In this document: positions 45,796-55,327 of the stretch, piece after piece | Position numbering within the stretch: position 1 is the first letter of the stretch | Layout of the letters: each line of letters starts with the position of its first letter | Source: Pleurotus ostreatus/Saccharomyces cerevisiae fusant | Taxonomy: Eukaryota; Opisthokonta | Length of the DNA stretch: 64,000 nt | Reading direction: 5' to 3' | NCBI GenBank assembly: GCA_024196135.1 | Contig: JAMQCK010000028.1 | Location: 1-64,000, forward strand | Notes under the pieces: generated by a model | The model's database searches: none | Told to the model about the DNA's origin: nothing | Seen by the model: only the letters and a program-made list of their open reading frames with translations | Made by a program: the position numbers and the translations under genes

Positions 45796-46359
45796 TTATC
45801 GTAGTGGGTCAAGGATGAAGCGCAAAATCGCACATGCCCCGTCTCTGGCAGAGAAGCCTCTCTAGTCTAAGAGAGTCTCTTAGGGAGTCCATTCCGCCAT
45901 GCCCAGGATTTTCCATAATGGAATGACGTTCCCAGGGTTGGTCTCACGTGCCACCAAGTCCGGCCACGAGGCGACGCCACATCGCGGCGACGCGGGATCA
46001 AGCTCGACATCAACCATCATCTAGCGCTCGAGCGCAAGCGCAAGAAAATCGTCCGACTATAGACGGAAGCTCCAGGATAACCCAGGTTTACGAACGATAC
46101 ACTGTTCCGGAAGAGGCGAATAGAGGAGGAGGAGGAGGATCCAAGCAGGATAGGGGACGAGTGCGCTATCTTGAGCAATCGCGGCCGCTCTCGAGGTTGA
46201 ATTACGCGATACAGTGAGATCTACCGAATATTCTCGCCGGTCACATCTTCACAGCACGCTCAACGAACGGGTTGGCGATGGACGGGCAATGTCGTATACC
46301 GCGCGCCTCCGCCGCCCCCGAGTGATGCTGACAACCCGGCTAGTTGTTGCCAACCCGGC
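45796..46359. other. intergenic region left of the MITE
   Basis: Contains scattered GGAATG/ATTCC motifs and the direct repeat CAACCCGGCTA, present twice just left of the MITE (46332-46361). No gene is supported; one in-frame stretch (45948-46217) lacks exon logic. Confidence 0.4.
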
Positions 46360-46800
46360 TACAGTAGAATTCCCTCTATGGAATCACCCCCTATGGAATA
46401 TCCCCGCTACGGAATAGGGTTGGGCGATCTCCCGACGCGGGAGGCGGGGATATTCCAAAATCCCCGTTATCTCATACGGAATAGGGTCGCGAGGCAGGCC
46501 CTCAGCCAGAATATTCCATACCATCGAATCGGTCCGGAGGCTACCACCTATTCATGGCTTGAGAGTAGCGTGTCTATCCACCATTGTACTCTGAGTGCAC
46601 TGGCTATGCCTGAACGGCATCCTAAAGACCATCCGAGAGCACGGCGTGCCACAAAAAGGACTGATAATTGCCACCGAAAAGCGGAATAGAATATTCAGAA
46701 TTTCCGAGCATTTATTGCCTATTTTCCGGACGGAATATCCCCCCTAAGGAATAGAAAAAATCGTCGCCCGACCGTATTCCTTAGAAGAAATTCTACTGTA
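46360..46800. mobile_element. MITE, Tc1/mariner-type (TA target, CAGTAGAATT inverted repeats)
   Basis: The element of about 440 bp begins TA-CAGTAGAATTCCCTCTATGG and ends, as reverse complement, TA-CAGTAGAATTTCTTCTAAGG. The two ends therefore match at about 22 of 26 positions as terminal inverted repeats, flanked by a TA duplication. No open frame inside could encode a transposase, so it is non-autonomous. The interior is packed with GGAATA/TATTCC motifs in both orientations (e.g. 46379, 46395, 46410, 46455, 46483, 46515), which could make long hairpins. Outside the ends, TAGTTGTTGCCAACCC occurs on the left (46341) and immediately at the right end (46799). Confidence 0.72.
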
Positions 46801-47397
46801 GTTGTTGCCAACCCCACCACGGCCGCGACGAGCATACACCGCGGGTGTATCCCCTCTCACTGCTCCCCCTTTCCCCCTTCTCGCGACGCGAGGTAATCCC
46901 CGCTCGCCATGCCTTGCTCCTCTCGATTGAGTATTCCCACAAAACCCAATACCGCCGGATTACCTGCTCGCGCTGGAACAGCCAGACCACACCATTGTAG
47001 CCAAGCGCAATTGTCCCGGTCCCCCCCCTTTCGGCATCCCCTATCCTACTCGGCCAGTTGTCGTTAGTCGTCGTCTGCTCGTCTTATCCCCATCTTGCAA
47101 TAACTTGATATACAGTATATTATGATGTGAACATGCGCGTGTGGGTCGTCAGTTTAGATGCCGTGGGGGTGGTGATGGCGCGCCCTACGTAGTCAGAAAC
47201 CCTGGGCAACTTCACCGCATCCTTGCACCATGTCTCGAGGAGGGGGGGAGGTTGGGGTGTGGAGAGATAGCTAGAAAATCCGACGTCGTGTGGTGGTGGG
47301 CCGACGCGATGGAGGTGGGCCGACGCGACGGTGGTGCCAACGCCGAGGCCTCAGCACGGATGCCGCGGAAGGGGGTGAAGATACGAAGGCGAGAGGG
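46801..47397. other. intergenic region right of the MITE
   Basis: Nearly 600 bp with no supported gene. A short AT-rich palindrome-like patch (ATATACAGTATATTATGATG) occurs near 47110. Confidence 0.4.
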
Positions 47398-47560
47398 CTG
47401 AAGGGACGAAGGCACGAGCGCTGAAGAGACGAAGGCACGAGCGCTGAAGAGATGAAGGCGCGAGCGCTGAGGAGACGAAGGCGAGAGCGCTGAGGAGATG
47501 AAGGCACGAGCGCTAGCGCTGAGGAGACGAAGGCGAGAGCGCTGACGGCAGTGGAAGCCG
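47398..47560. repeat. 24-26 bp minisatellite
   Basis: Six or seven imperfect units built on GAGACGAAGGCACGAGCGCT, alternating with GATGAAGGCGCGAGCGCT. Confidence 0.85.
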
Positions 47561-47587
47561 GAACAAAGTGACGCGCCAGAAAGGGGA

Positions 47588-47830
47588 GACGAGTGGGAGA
47601 GGTAGAGTAGAGTGGGGAAGACGAGTGGAGGAAGACGAGTGGGAGGAGAGTAGAGTGGAGGAAGACGAGTGGGAGAGTAGAGTAGAGTGGGGAAGACGAG
47701 TGGAGGAAGACGAGTGGGAGGAGAGTAGAGTGGAGGAAGACGAGTGGGAGGGTAGAGTGGAGACGGGGTACAGTGGAGTAGAGTGGAGAAGACGAGTGGG
47801 AGAGTAGAGTGGAGTAGAGTGGGGAAGAAG
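47588..47830. repeat. purine-rich minisatellite
   Basis: Many imperfect units of GAAGACGAGTGGGAG and GAGTAGAGTGG. The open frames across it on the minus strand are Pro/Ser/Leu-rich by composition only. Confidence 0.85.
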
Positions 47831-48099
47831 GAGCAAGGGCGGAGGGCAGGGGTGACTGAGGGGAGGGTCGAGCGATAGGAACAGAAGGGGACATGGAAGG
47901 TCGAAGCAAGCGACGAAGGAGGGCGGCCGGCCCGGATATGATGGCGCACGTGGCGTTCTGATCGACGGGCGCTTACTGCTATCCTCTCACCGCCATCATG
48001 GGCGACGAGGACGACGAGGTGCACGCCTGCGAGTTCGGGCGGGCGGACACCGTTGCGGTCAGCGAATGCGGTGAGCAGAAGCCGCCTGCGAGAACCCGC

Positions 48100-48355
48100 G
48101 AGAATGGAAGGCGAAGGCGCGTACCCGAGGTCAGGCGTGAGAGGAGAAGGAGGTCAGGCGAGTGGTCCGTCGGGAGACGGCAAGGGTACGATAGCCGGCG
48201 CGTTCTCACCAACTGTGGGTAGGTACTCATGTCGGGTCTGTAATCTGTTCTTTGCTTCCAACGTCGACGAGAGCGACGAGTCATAAGCGATCGACCTACC
48301 ACTGCGAACGATCGTCCTACTGCCGCCCACGATCGACACTACCGACGCAAAGTAC
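48100..48355. repeat. dispersed direct repeat, copy 2
   Basis: Partner of 43874-44135; shared blocks are described there. This copy ends about 45 bp upstream of the acyl-CoA ligase start codon, so it forms that gene's proximal promoter and leader. Confidence 0.75.
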
Positions 48356-48399
48356 GGCATCGCGATCGAGTGCATCCTCCACGAACGCGAACGCCCACC

Positions 48400-51300
48400 A
48401 TGTCATCTTCACCCATCTATACCTCCCCTTATCCTCCTTTACCACCCATCCCCTCCGTGAACGCGCACCATCTGCTTCTGGGGCGACCTGAGCAAAACGG
48501 GTGGGAGGACTTTGCGCTGTATGTCGATCCCGCGGACGGCGCGGCTAGTGCGGAGGAGGAAGCGAAGGCGAGTACGGAGTCAGGCAGAGCGACGGCGAAG
48601 GGCAGCGGCACGAAGAAAGCCAGCGGGACGGACACCACGATCACGTTCCACGCGTTCCGGCAGCGGGTCGCGGTCGCGTCGACCGTGCTCGCACGGCAGC
48701 TGGAGGAGATGGGGCTGGACGGGCGGGCGGAGGCGAGGCCGATGGTGGGGATCCTCAGTGAGAATAGTGTGGTGAGTATCGTGAGCTTCGGTGGGGAGGT
48801 GGTGACGGGCGGAGGCATGTGATGACGGGCGGGGACGACAGGTCTGACAGAGCGCGCGTCATGATCCTCGTCCCGTCACCCGATCGCGTCAGACCTACTA
48901 ACCCTCTCCTCCACAGACGTTTGCCACCGCGGCCCATGCCCTCCTCCGCCTCGCCATCCCCTTCGCCCTCCTCCCCGCCCACGCGACGCCGTATGAGCTC
49001 GGTCATTCGCTCCGCTTGACGGACGCGAAGGTTGTCCTTGTCGGCAAGGGCTTGGAGGGGAGGATTGAACAGGCCGGCGTGCAGGGCGTGCAGGTTCTGC
49101 AGATGGAGCGCGCTAACTCGCCTGACGCTGGGGGACTGCCGACCCTCGATGGCCTAATCGACGCCTACCTCACCCAGCCCGCGATCTCTCCTCCCCCATC
49201 CGCCGCCTCCCTCCCCCCATCCGCCGCCTCCCTCCCTCCCTCTGCCCTCCCTCCCCTCCTCCCACCCGCACCCGCCACCCCCTCCACCCTCGCCTACCTC
49301 GTCCTCTCCTCTGGCACCTCCGGCCTCCCAAAGGCCGTCATGATCACCCACGGCAACCTCATCGCGAGCCTCTTTCAGGTTGTCGTCGTCGGCCAGATGG
49401 TGCAGGCCGCGATGTCGGGTACGCAGGCCGCGATGGCGGGTACGCAGGCCGCAATGTCGGGTACGAAGGCCACTCTACCGCCGAGTCCGTTTTATTCGGC
49501 GTCATCTGGGTCTTATTCGGCCTCGTCTGGCTCTGATTCTGCCACCTCCTCACCCGCCATTCCTTCACCCCCACCCCACGCCACTCTCCTCGCCTTTCTC
49601 CCCATGTACCACTCCTACGGCCTCCACACGCATATATTCCGCAATTTCCTGACCCCGACGACGACCGTGGTGATGCGCAAGTGGGAGGTAGGGAGGGGGA
49701 TGCGGTTGGTAGAGAGGTGAGTTTCGGGTTCATTCCCTGTATTTGATGCATATACACACGGCGCTTTCGTCTTCCCCCTTCGCCCCTATTCCCTTCTTTC
49801 CCACTCCCCTCCCTCCCCCATCTCCCCTCCCCTCGCCTTTCCTCCCTCTATCTCTTCCCCTTTCTCTCCGCTTCCCACTTCCATTCCCCCTCTTTCCCTC
49901 CTCTCTCCCCCCTCCTCCTTCGTCCCTCCTCTCTCCCCCCTCCTCCTTCGTCCCTCCCCTCCCCCTCCCCTCTACTTACCTTCTCCCTCCCTCCTTCCCT
50001 TATCCCCTCCTTGCTCGTCGCGTCCCAACGCTAACCCCCACCCCCCAGATACCAAATCACCACCCTCACGCTCGTGCCCTCCGTCGTGCACCAGCTCGTC
50101 ACCCTCACTGCATCTGGCGCATCTTCGTCGAGTGTCGGCCTACACGACGTCTGCAACGCCTCCTCTCCTCCCTCTCCTTCGACTACTCCGTTGACGGGCG
50201 TCGGTATAGAAGACATCACGCGTGCTCGGGGTGAAGACATCACGCATGCTCTGAGCGGCGTCTCCATCAAGCGCGCTCTGAGCGGGGTGTCCTCCCTCAT
50301 GTGCGGTGCCGCGCACTTGCCGGCCGATCTCAGGGACCGGTTTTTGAAGACGTGCGCGCCGCATGCGGTGTTTAGTGAGGGTGAGTGGGTGGATCTTCGC
50401 TGTTGCGTGCGCGACCATTGCGTTGCGTGCGTGACCATCGCTCGCGCTTTCTTGTCGACACCTTTCTTGGCCACCCCTGAGGAACCCCTCGCCTAGCGCT
50501 CCCTCCCCCTAGCGCTCCCTCTCCCCTCTCCCTTTGCCCCCATATCATGCTCACCTACGCCTTATTTCCGCACCATTAGCCCTTCCCCCCACTCGCGAGC
50601 GCATCATGCTGACCAATCCCTCCCCCCACCGCAGGCTATGGACTCAGCGAGGCGGTGAGTCGCGCCCGTCAGATCTTCCTCCCCTTCACCGCCGCCCCAC
50701 GAGCCTCTCTTCATGCCCTCCCTCGTCCCTTACATCCTTCACCGCTACCTACCCAACCCCCCTCCCTCTCTTCCCACCTCCTTTTTTCCTCTCTTCCCAC
50801 CTCCCTTTTTTTCCTCAGCGCCCTCGCCCTCTCCTCCTCATCCCTCCCTCTTCTCCTCCCTGGCGCCCCTTCCCCCATTCTCCCCCCTTCCTCCCCTTCT
50901 CCTACCCCACCCTCCCCTTCTCGCATCCCTACCCGTACCCCTACCCCATCGTTCTTCCACGCCCCCCTCCCGTCTTCTCGCCCTCCCTTCTCATCGCCCC
51001 TTCCCTTCCCCCATGCTTTCCCTCCCGTCCCCCTCCGCCCGCCTTCGCCCCTTCCCCCCTTTTGCTTCCCCCTCTCCCGTCCCTTTCTCTCTCCCCCTCT
51101 CCCACCCCCTCCTTCCCTTTCCCCCTCCCTTTTTGTTTCCCTTCGCCACCCCTACTTACGCACCCCAGTCCTTCGCGCCGATTGCTAACCTATCGCCTCC
51201 ATCGCCCACGCCCTCCTCTTCTCCACGTACGACTGCCATGACGTCCCCTGCACCCTCCACGCCTCCCGCTCTCGTCAACGTCGACGCCGCGCTCCATTTA

Positions 51301-54007
51301 TGTACTCAAACGTACACGGGTCCGGCGCTAAAGACCCTCTCCGCCGTCGGCCCGCCGCCCGATGCGCTCGCGGGGACCACGAACACACCCAGAGGCAGCG
51401 TGGGCAAGCTCATGCCGGGGCTGAGGGCGAGGATCGTCAGAGGGGAGGAGGAGGGTGTGGAATCAGGTGATGGCGTGGACGAAGGATCAGGTGAGTCTTG
51501 TGTCCTCTCATCGACGCCCTCTTCCACCCAGCCCTTCTTCCCCTTCCTCCCCTCCCTTCCTCCCCTCGTCTCTTCTCCCTCCCTTACCCTTCTTCCCCTT
51601 CCTTCCCCCCTACTCCCTTCCTTCCCCCCTACTCCCTCCCTTCCCCCCTACTCCCTCCCTCCACCCCTCGCTCCATCGCCCCTTTTTGTCCCCCAAGTGT
51701 CCCCCGCGGCCCTCCTAATCCACCTCGTCTTGTCCTCCTCCCTTCTCCCCGCCTCTGCCTCCCTCCAACCCTAATAACCGCCCTCCCTAGCCCCCCTCAC
51801 CGGCGAGCTCTACCTCGCGGGTCCCACCATCGCGGCGGGATATTACAACAACGCGCACGCTACGGCGGAAACTTTCATTTTCGAGCCTTCGAGCGGCGAC
51901 ACTTTCGTTTTCGAGCCTTCAAGCGGCGACACTTTCGTTTTCGAGCCTTCGAGCGGCGACACTTTCGTCATCGAGCCTTCAAGCGGCGACACTTTCGTTT
52001 TCGAGCCTTCAAGCGGCGACAGCAAAGAGGGTGGCGAGAAGTGGTTGCGTACTGGGGATAGATTCTTCGTGGATCGGGAGGGGTGGTTCTTGTGAGTTGT
52101 CTGCTTTCTTTCTCGTTGTGTGTCGTTCCTTCTCGTCGTGTGTCGTACTCTCGTTGTGTGGCGTTCGTTCTCGTCGTGTGTCGTCCACTCTCGTTGTGTG
52201 TCGTTCCTTCTCGCCGTCTGGGACGCATGCGTCCTTCCGTGCCCCTCCTGATTACCACCCCTCCCCCTTCGCTCGCTTACACCCTCCCCCGCTCATATCT
52301 ACAACGCCAAAATACTCACCCCTCGCCCGCTCACCCTCTCTATCTACAACACCAAACTAATCCCCTCCCCCGCTCAACACACACCCCTCCCCCTCCCCCC
52401 TTATGCTCACGACTGACACACCCCTTATGCTCGCTTACTCACTCCTTCATTCCAAACTAATCCCCTCCCCCTATCTACAACACCAAACTAATCCCCCCCT
52501 CCCTCCCTTCCCTCCCTTCCCTCCCTCCCCTCGCCTCCCTCCCTCCCTCTTTCCAAACTCCCTCCATCTCTTCCCCTCCCCCCTCCCCTGCTCGCTTAAA
52601 CCCACCTCCCCCCCCTGCGCTCGCTTACACCCTCCCTTCCCTCCCTTCCCTCCCACCTCATCCCCCTCCCTCATTCCAAACTCACGACTGACACACACCC
52701 CTTACGCTCAAACACACATCCCTGCGCTCGCTAACGCTCCCTCCCCCCAGCTTCTCCGACCGCGCGAAGGACACGCTGAAAGTGTCCGGCGCGCAGGTGA
52801 GCCCAAGGGAGATCGAGGAGGTGCTGCGCGCGTGGAGGGGGGAGGGGGTGGGTGGTGGGGAGGGGGAGGGGCTAGCGGACGGCGCACCGAATGCGCTCCC
52901 TCCTGCGCGAACGGGGCTGCACGACGCCTCGTCCACCTCCCGCGTCCTCGACACTGCGACCCTGTCCAACAACCGAGAACCAGATCTCCGCGTCCTCAAC
53001 GCCTCGACCCTGTTCAACAACCGAAAACCAAACCTCCGCGTCCTCGACGTCGCCGTCGCCGGCGTGCGCGGGCACGGGCGCACCGCCGATGAGCGCGTGC
53101 CGCGGGCGTGGGTCGTGGTCGCGCCACAGTATTTGGCGGAGGGTGAGTGTTTGACTGCGTCCCCTTCGCCTGCTCGCGCGTAGCTTTCACCGCGCCACTC
53201 GCGCGTAGCTTTCACCGCGCCACTAGCGCGCGTAGCTTTCACCGCGCCACTAGCGCGACTAGCGCATCGCACGCATCGCATGCGCGACTAGCGCATCGTA
53301 CGCATCGTATGCGCATCGTACGCATCGTATGCGCATCGTACGCATCGTAGGCGCAACTGACGCTCACCAACCTTCGAACGGACACGGCTAACACCACGCC
53401 TACCACAGATACCGCGGCGATCATCGCCGCGCTCCACACCTGGACGCGCGCGCGCCTGAGCCGGCACAAGTGGCTCCGGGGCGGGATCGAGGTGGTGGGG
53501 GAGGTGAGTTTGGACCTCTTCTTCTCTTTTCGCTCCTCTGCCTTCTCTTTCCTCCTCGTTCTCTACCTTTTTCCTCCTTTGACTCTACTCCGTATCTTCG
53601 CCCTTCCCTCTCCCCTTCGCCCCTCCTCACCCTCCTCGCCCCTTTTTCTTCTCCCCCTTTCCTCCTCCCACCTCCCCCTCAATACCTTCCCTCCCCCATC
53701 TAGCTCCCTCGTCCTTGACATCCCCGCTTTCCTGCGCGATTCCTTGATATCCCCGCTTTCCTGAGCGATTCCTTGATATCCCCGCTTTCCTGAGCGATTC
53801 TTTGATATCCTCGTTTTCCTCGATACCCCTTCGCCTTCCCCTCCCCCTTCTCCCCCTCCTCCCCCCCAAACCTCAACTAACACCCGCCCACCCCAGATCC
53901 CCAAGAACCCGACGGGCAAGGTGCTCCGGCGCGTGCTTGTCGAGCGGTATGAGCGGGCGTTGGAGGATGGGTTGAAGGACAGGGGGAAGGTAAAGGCGAA
54001 GCTGTAG
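48400..54007 (+). CDS. AMP-dependent acyl-CoA synthetase/ligase (4-coumarate:CoA ligase-like)
   Basis: Adenylates a carboxylic acid with ATP and transfers it to CoA; the exact acid is unknown. Nine exons: 48400-48771, 48917-49716, 50049-50380, 50635-50654, 51169-51490, 51791-52091, 52751-53142, 53409-53503 and 53897-54007. The start ATG has a good context (CCACCATGTC). Family motifs: LSSGTSGLPKAVMITHGN (P-loop, A3), MYHSYGL, GYGLSEA (A5, spanning a 20-nt exon), WLRTGDRFFVDREGWF (A7), SDRAKDTLKVSGAQVSPREIE (A8, written in part) and IPKNPTGKVLRR with the catalytic A10 lysine. All key motifs are present, so it should fold and work. Odd points are coding tandem repeats (49403-49465, 51871-52020), several Ser/Pro/Gly-rich insertions, and introns of 300-660 bp made largely of pyrimidine microsatellites. 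Confidence 0.9.
49403..49465 (+). repeat. coding 21-bp tandem repeat (QAAMSGT) x3
   Basis: Three in-frame units of CAGGCCGCGATGTCGGGTACG follow the P-loop of the acyl-CoA ligase and add QAAMSGT heptads. A Pro/Ala/Ser repeat (PPSAASL, about 49193-49250) lies just before the P-loop. Confidence 0.9.
49717..50048 (+). repeat. pyrimidine-rich low-complexity intron
   Basis: An intron of the acyl-CoA ligase consisting almost wholly of C/T with CTCCC and CTTCGTCCCTCC units. Introns 50655-51168, 51491-51790, 52092-52750 and 53504-53896 have the same character on the coding strand. Confidence 0.85.
51871..52020 (+). repeat. coding 30-bp tandem repeat (TFVFEPSSGD) x5
   Basis: Five head-to-tail 30-bp units with only a few base differences encode TFIFEPSSGD then TFVFEPSSGD repeats. 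They sit in frame between the GYYNN(A)HATAE element and the WLRTGDRF motif of the acyl-CoA ligase. This region normally links these motifs with only a short loop. Confidence 0.95.
53163..53350 (+). repeat. intronic tandem repeats
   Basis: Within the seventh intron of the ligase, a unit of about 26 bp (GCGTAGCTTTCACCGCGCCA) is repeated three times. It is followed by GCATCGTACGCATCGTAT units repeated four to five times. Confidence 0.85.
53712..53822 (+). repeat. 29-bp intronic tandem repeat, 3.8 copies
   Basis: The unit CCTTGATATCCCCGCTTTCC plus TGAGCGATT is repeated at 53712, 53741, 53770 and 53799. Confidence 0.9.
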
Positions 54008-54508
54008 GAAGGGGAGGAGGATAGGGCGAAGGTGAAGGCGAAGTTGAAGGCAGGTGGGGCGAGTGATAGGGGGGAAAGGGGACGGCGAAGCTGAAGGCAG
54101 GTGGGGCGTGTCGTTGGGGTGGGCAGGGGATGGCGATGGGGAAGGGATGGCGACGGGGAATGGCAGACGATGAATCAAAGACGCAATGTACAATCTACCT
54201 TGAACACATCTTCTTTTTCCTCAGCAATGCATCTGCGACGCTTGTGGGTCATCAGCAGTGCGTCTGCGACGGTTATGGGTTTCCTCACTCTTTCTCAGCG
54301 TCGTCACGGGGCGCACTCTTGCTCTTGCGCTCCTCGCCTGCGTACTGCAACTCCGCTCCTCTCCTGCGTACTGCAACTCCGCTCCTCTCCTGCATACCGT
54401 AGCTGCGCTCCTCTCCTGCATACCGCAGCTCCGCTCCGCTCCTGCGTACTGCAGCTCCGTTAGCCACCCTTGATCATCACGGTTCCATCGTTGAACCTCT
54501 GCCTCCTA
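54008..54508. other. intergenic region with tandem repeats
   Basis: This is the 3' flank of the ligase. A partial duplication of the ligase's last codons (GGCGAAGCTGAAGGCAGGTG, twice at about 54030 and 54085) precedes a minisatellite at about 54330-54462 with a 28-29 bp unit around CTCCTCTCCTGCGTACTGCA. No gene is supported. Confidence 0.6.
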
Positions 54509-54592
54509 TCGGATATGGTGTAACGGCTAACATTGCCGCCTCTCATCTGATGACTGTCGCGACAGCTCGGGGTTCGATTCCCCGTATCCGAA
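54509..54592 (+). tRNA. tRNA-Glu(CUC), intron-containing
   Basis: The acceptor TCGGATA pairs perfectly with TATCCGA. The D-arm reads GGTGTAACGGCTAACAT, the standard tRNA-Glu A-box region, and the T-arm is CGGGG-TTCGATT-CCCCG. The anticodon loop C-T-CTC-A gives CUC and is followed by about 12 nt of intron (TCTGATGACTGT). The anticodon stem GCCGC/GCGAC contains one mismatch. The gene stands alone among minisatellites. Confidence 0.88.
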
Positions 54593-54659
54593 CTTTGCTC
54601 TGTATATTCGTGCCTTTTTGTCGAGCGTCAGCTTGTCTTTGGTCTAGTGCTAGCTTGTC

Positions 54660-54932
54660 TTTTGTCGAGTACTAAATTCTGTTATGTCAGCTCGGTATAC
54701 TCGTTTGTGTCAGCTCGGTATACTCGTTTGTGTCAGCGTAGCTTCTTTGCGTCGGCGTAGCTTCTTTGCGTCAGCGTAGTCTTTTAGTGTCGGCGTAGTC
54801 TTTTAGTGTCGGCGTAGTCTTTTGGTGTCGGTGTTGTCTTTTGGTGTCGGCATAGTCTTTTGGTGTCGGCGTAGTCTTTTGGTGTGGGCGTGGCTTCTTT
54901 GTGTCGGCGTGGCTTCTTTGTGTCGACGTGAG
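54660..54932. repeat. 20-bp minisatellite array
   Basis: About twelve imperfect units of GTGTCGGCGTAGTCTTTTGG, preceded by two copies of TGTCAGCTCGGTATACTCGT. Confidence 0.9.
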
Positions 54933-54957
54933 TTCTAGCTTGGTCCCAGGCAGTTAG

Positions 54958-55062
54958 GACAGTGATGTATGACAGTGGATGTCAACTATGGATATGACGG
55001 TGGATGTCAGCTATATATATGACGGTGGGTGTCAGCCTGGATATATATGACGGTGGGTGTCG
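54958..55062. repeat. 23-27 bp minisatellite
   Basis: Four units of TATGACGGTGGATGTCAGC with variable TATATA spacers. Confidence 0.85.
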
Positions 55063-55199
55063 CCTCGAAAGGTACGCTTCACTCACATGCACGAGGTTGG
55101 TGCACGTAACACGTATCAACTGGTCCACGTAACACGTATCGACAAAGACGGAAAGCAAGTACTTACGGCAATGGAGTGCGAAGCCCGACTTGGACGCAA

Positions 55200-55305
55200 T
55201 CGCCAGCTGGTATCCCGTACACGACTGATATCCCGTACACGACTTCATCCTAATATCCCGAACGCGTCCGCCATCCTGATATCCCGTACGTGTCCGCCAT
55301 CCCAG
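55200..55305. repeat. minisatellite next to truncated F-box gene
   Basis: Imperfect units of CTGATATCCCGTACACGA and CGTCCGCCATCC repeated four to five times. They lie directly after the stop codon of the minus-strand gene at 55328. Confidence 0.8.
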
Positions 55306-55327
55306 TCTTTAACGCCTGCTCCTTCTA

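Noticed and set aside
47212..48024. 270-codon minus-strand frame rich in Pro/Leu/Ser
   Set aside because: It is the translation of the minisatellite at 47588-47830 and its neighbour; the repeats create an open frame in several phases.
50534..51774. Long Ser/Pro-rich plus-strand frames within the ligase
   Set aside because: They are translated pyrimidine-rich introns; the flanking family motifs require splicing here.
54660..55305. CRISPR-like array
   Set aside because: Units are contiguous and imperfect with no unique spacers, and the genome is fungal; these are minisatellites.
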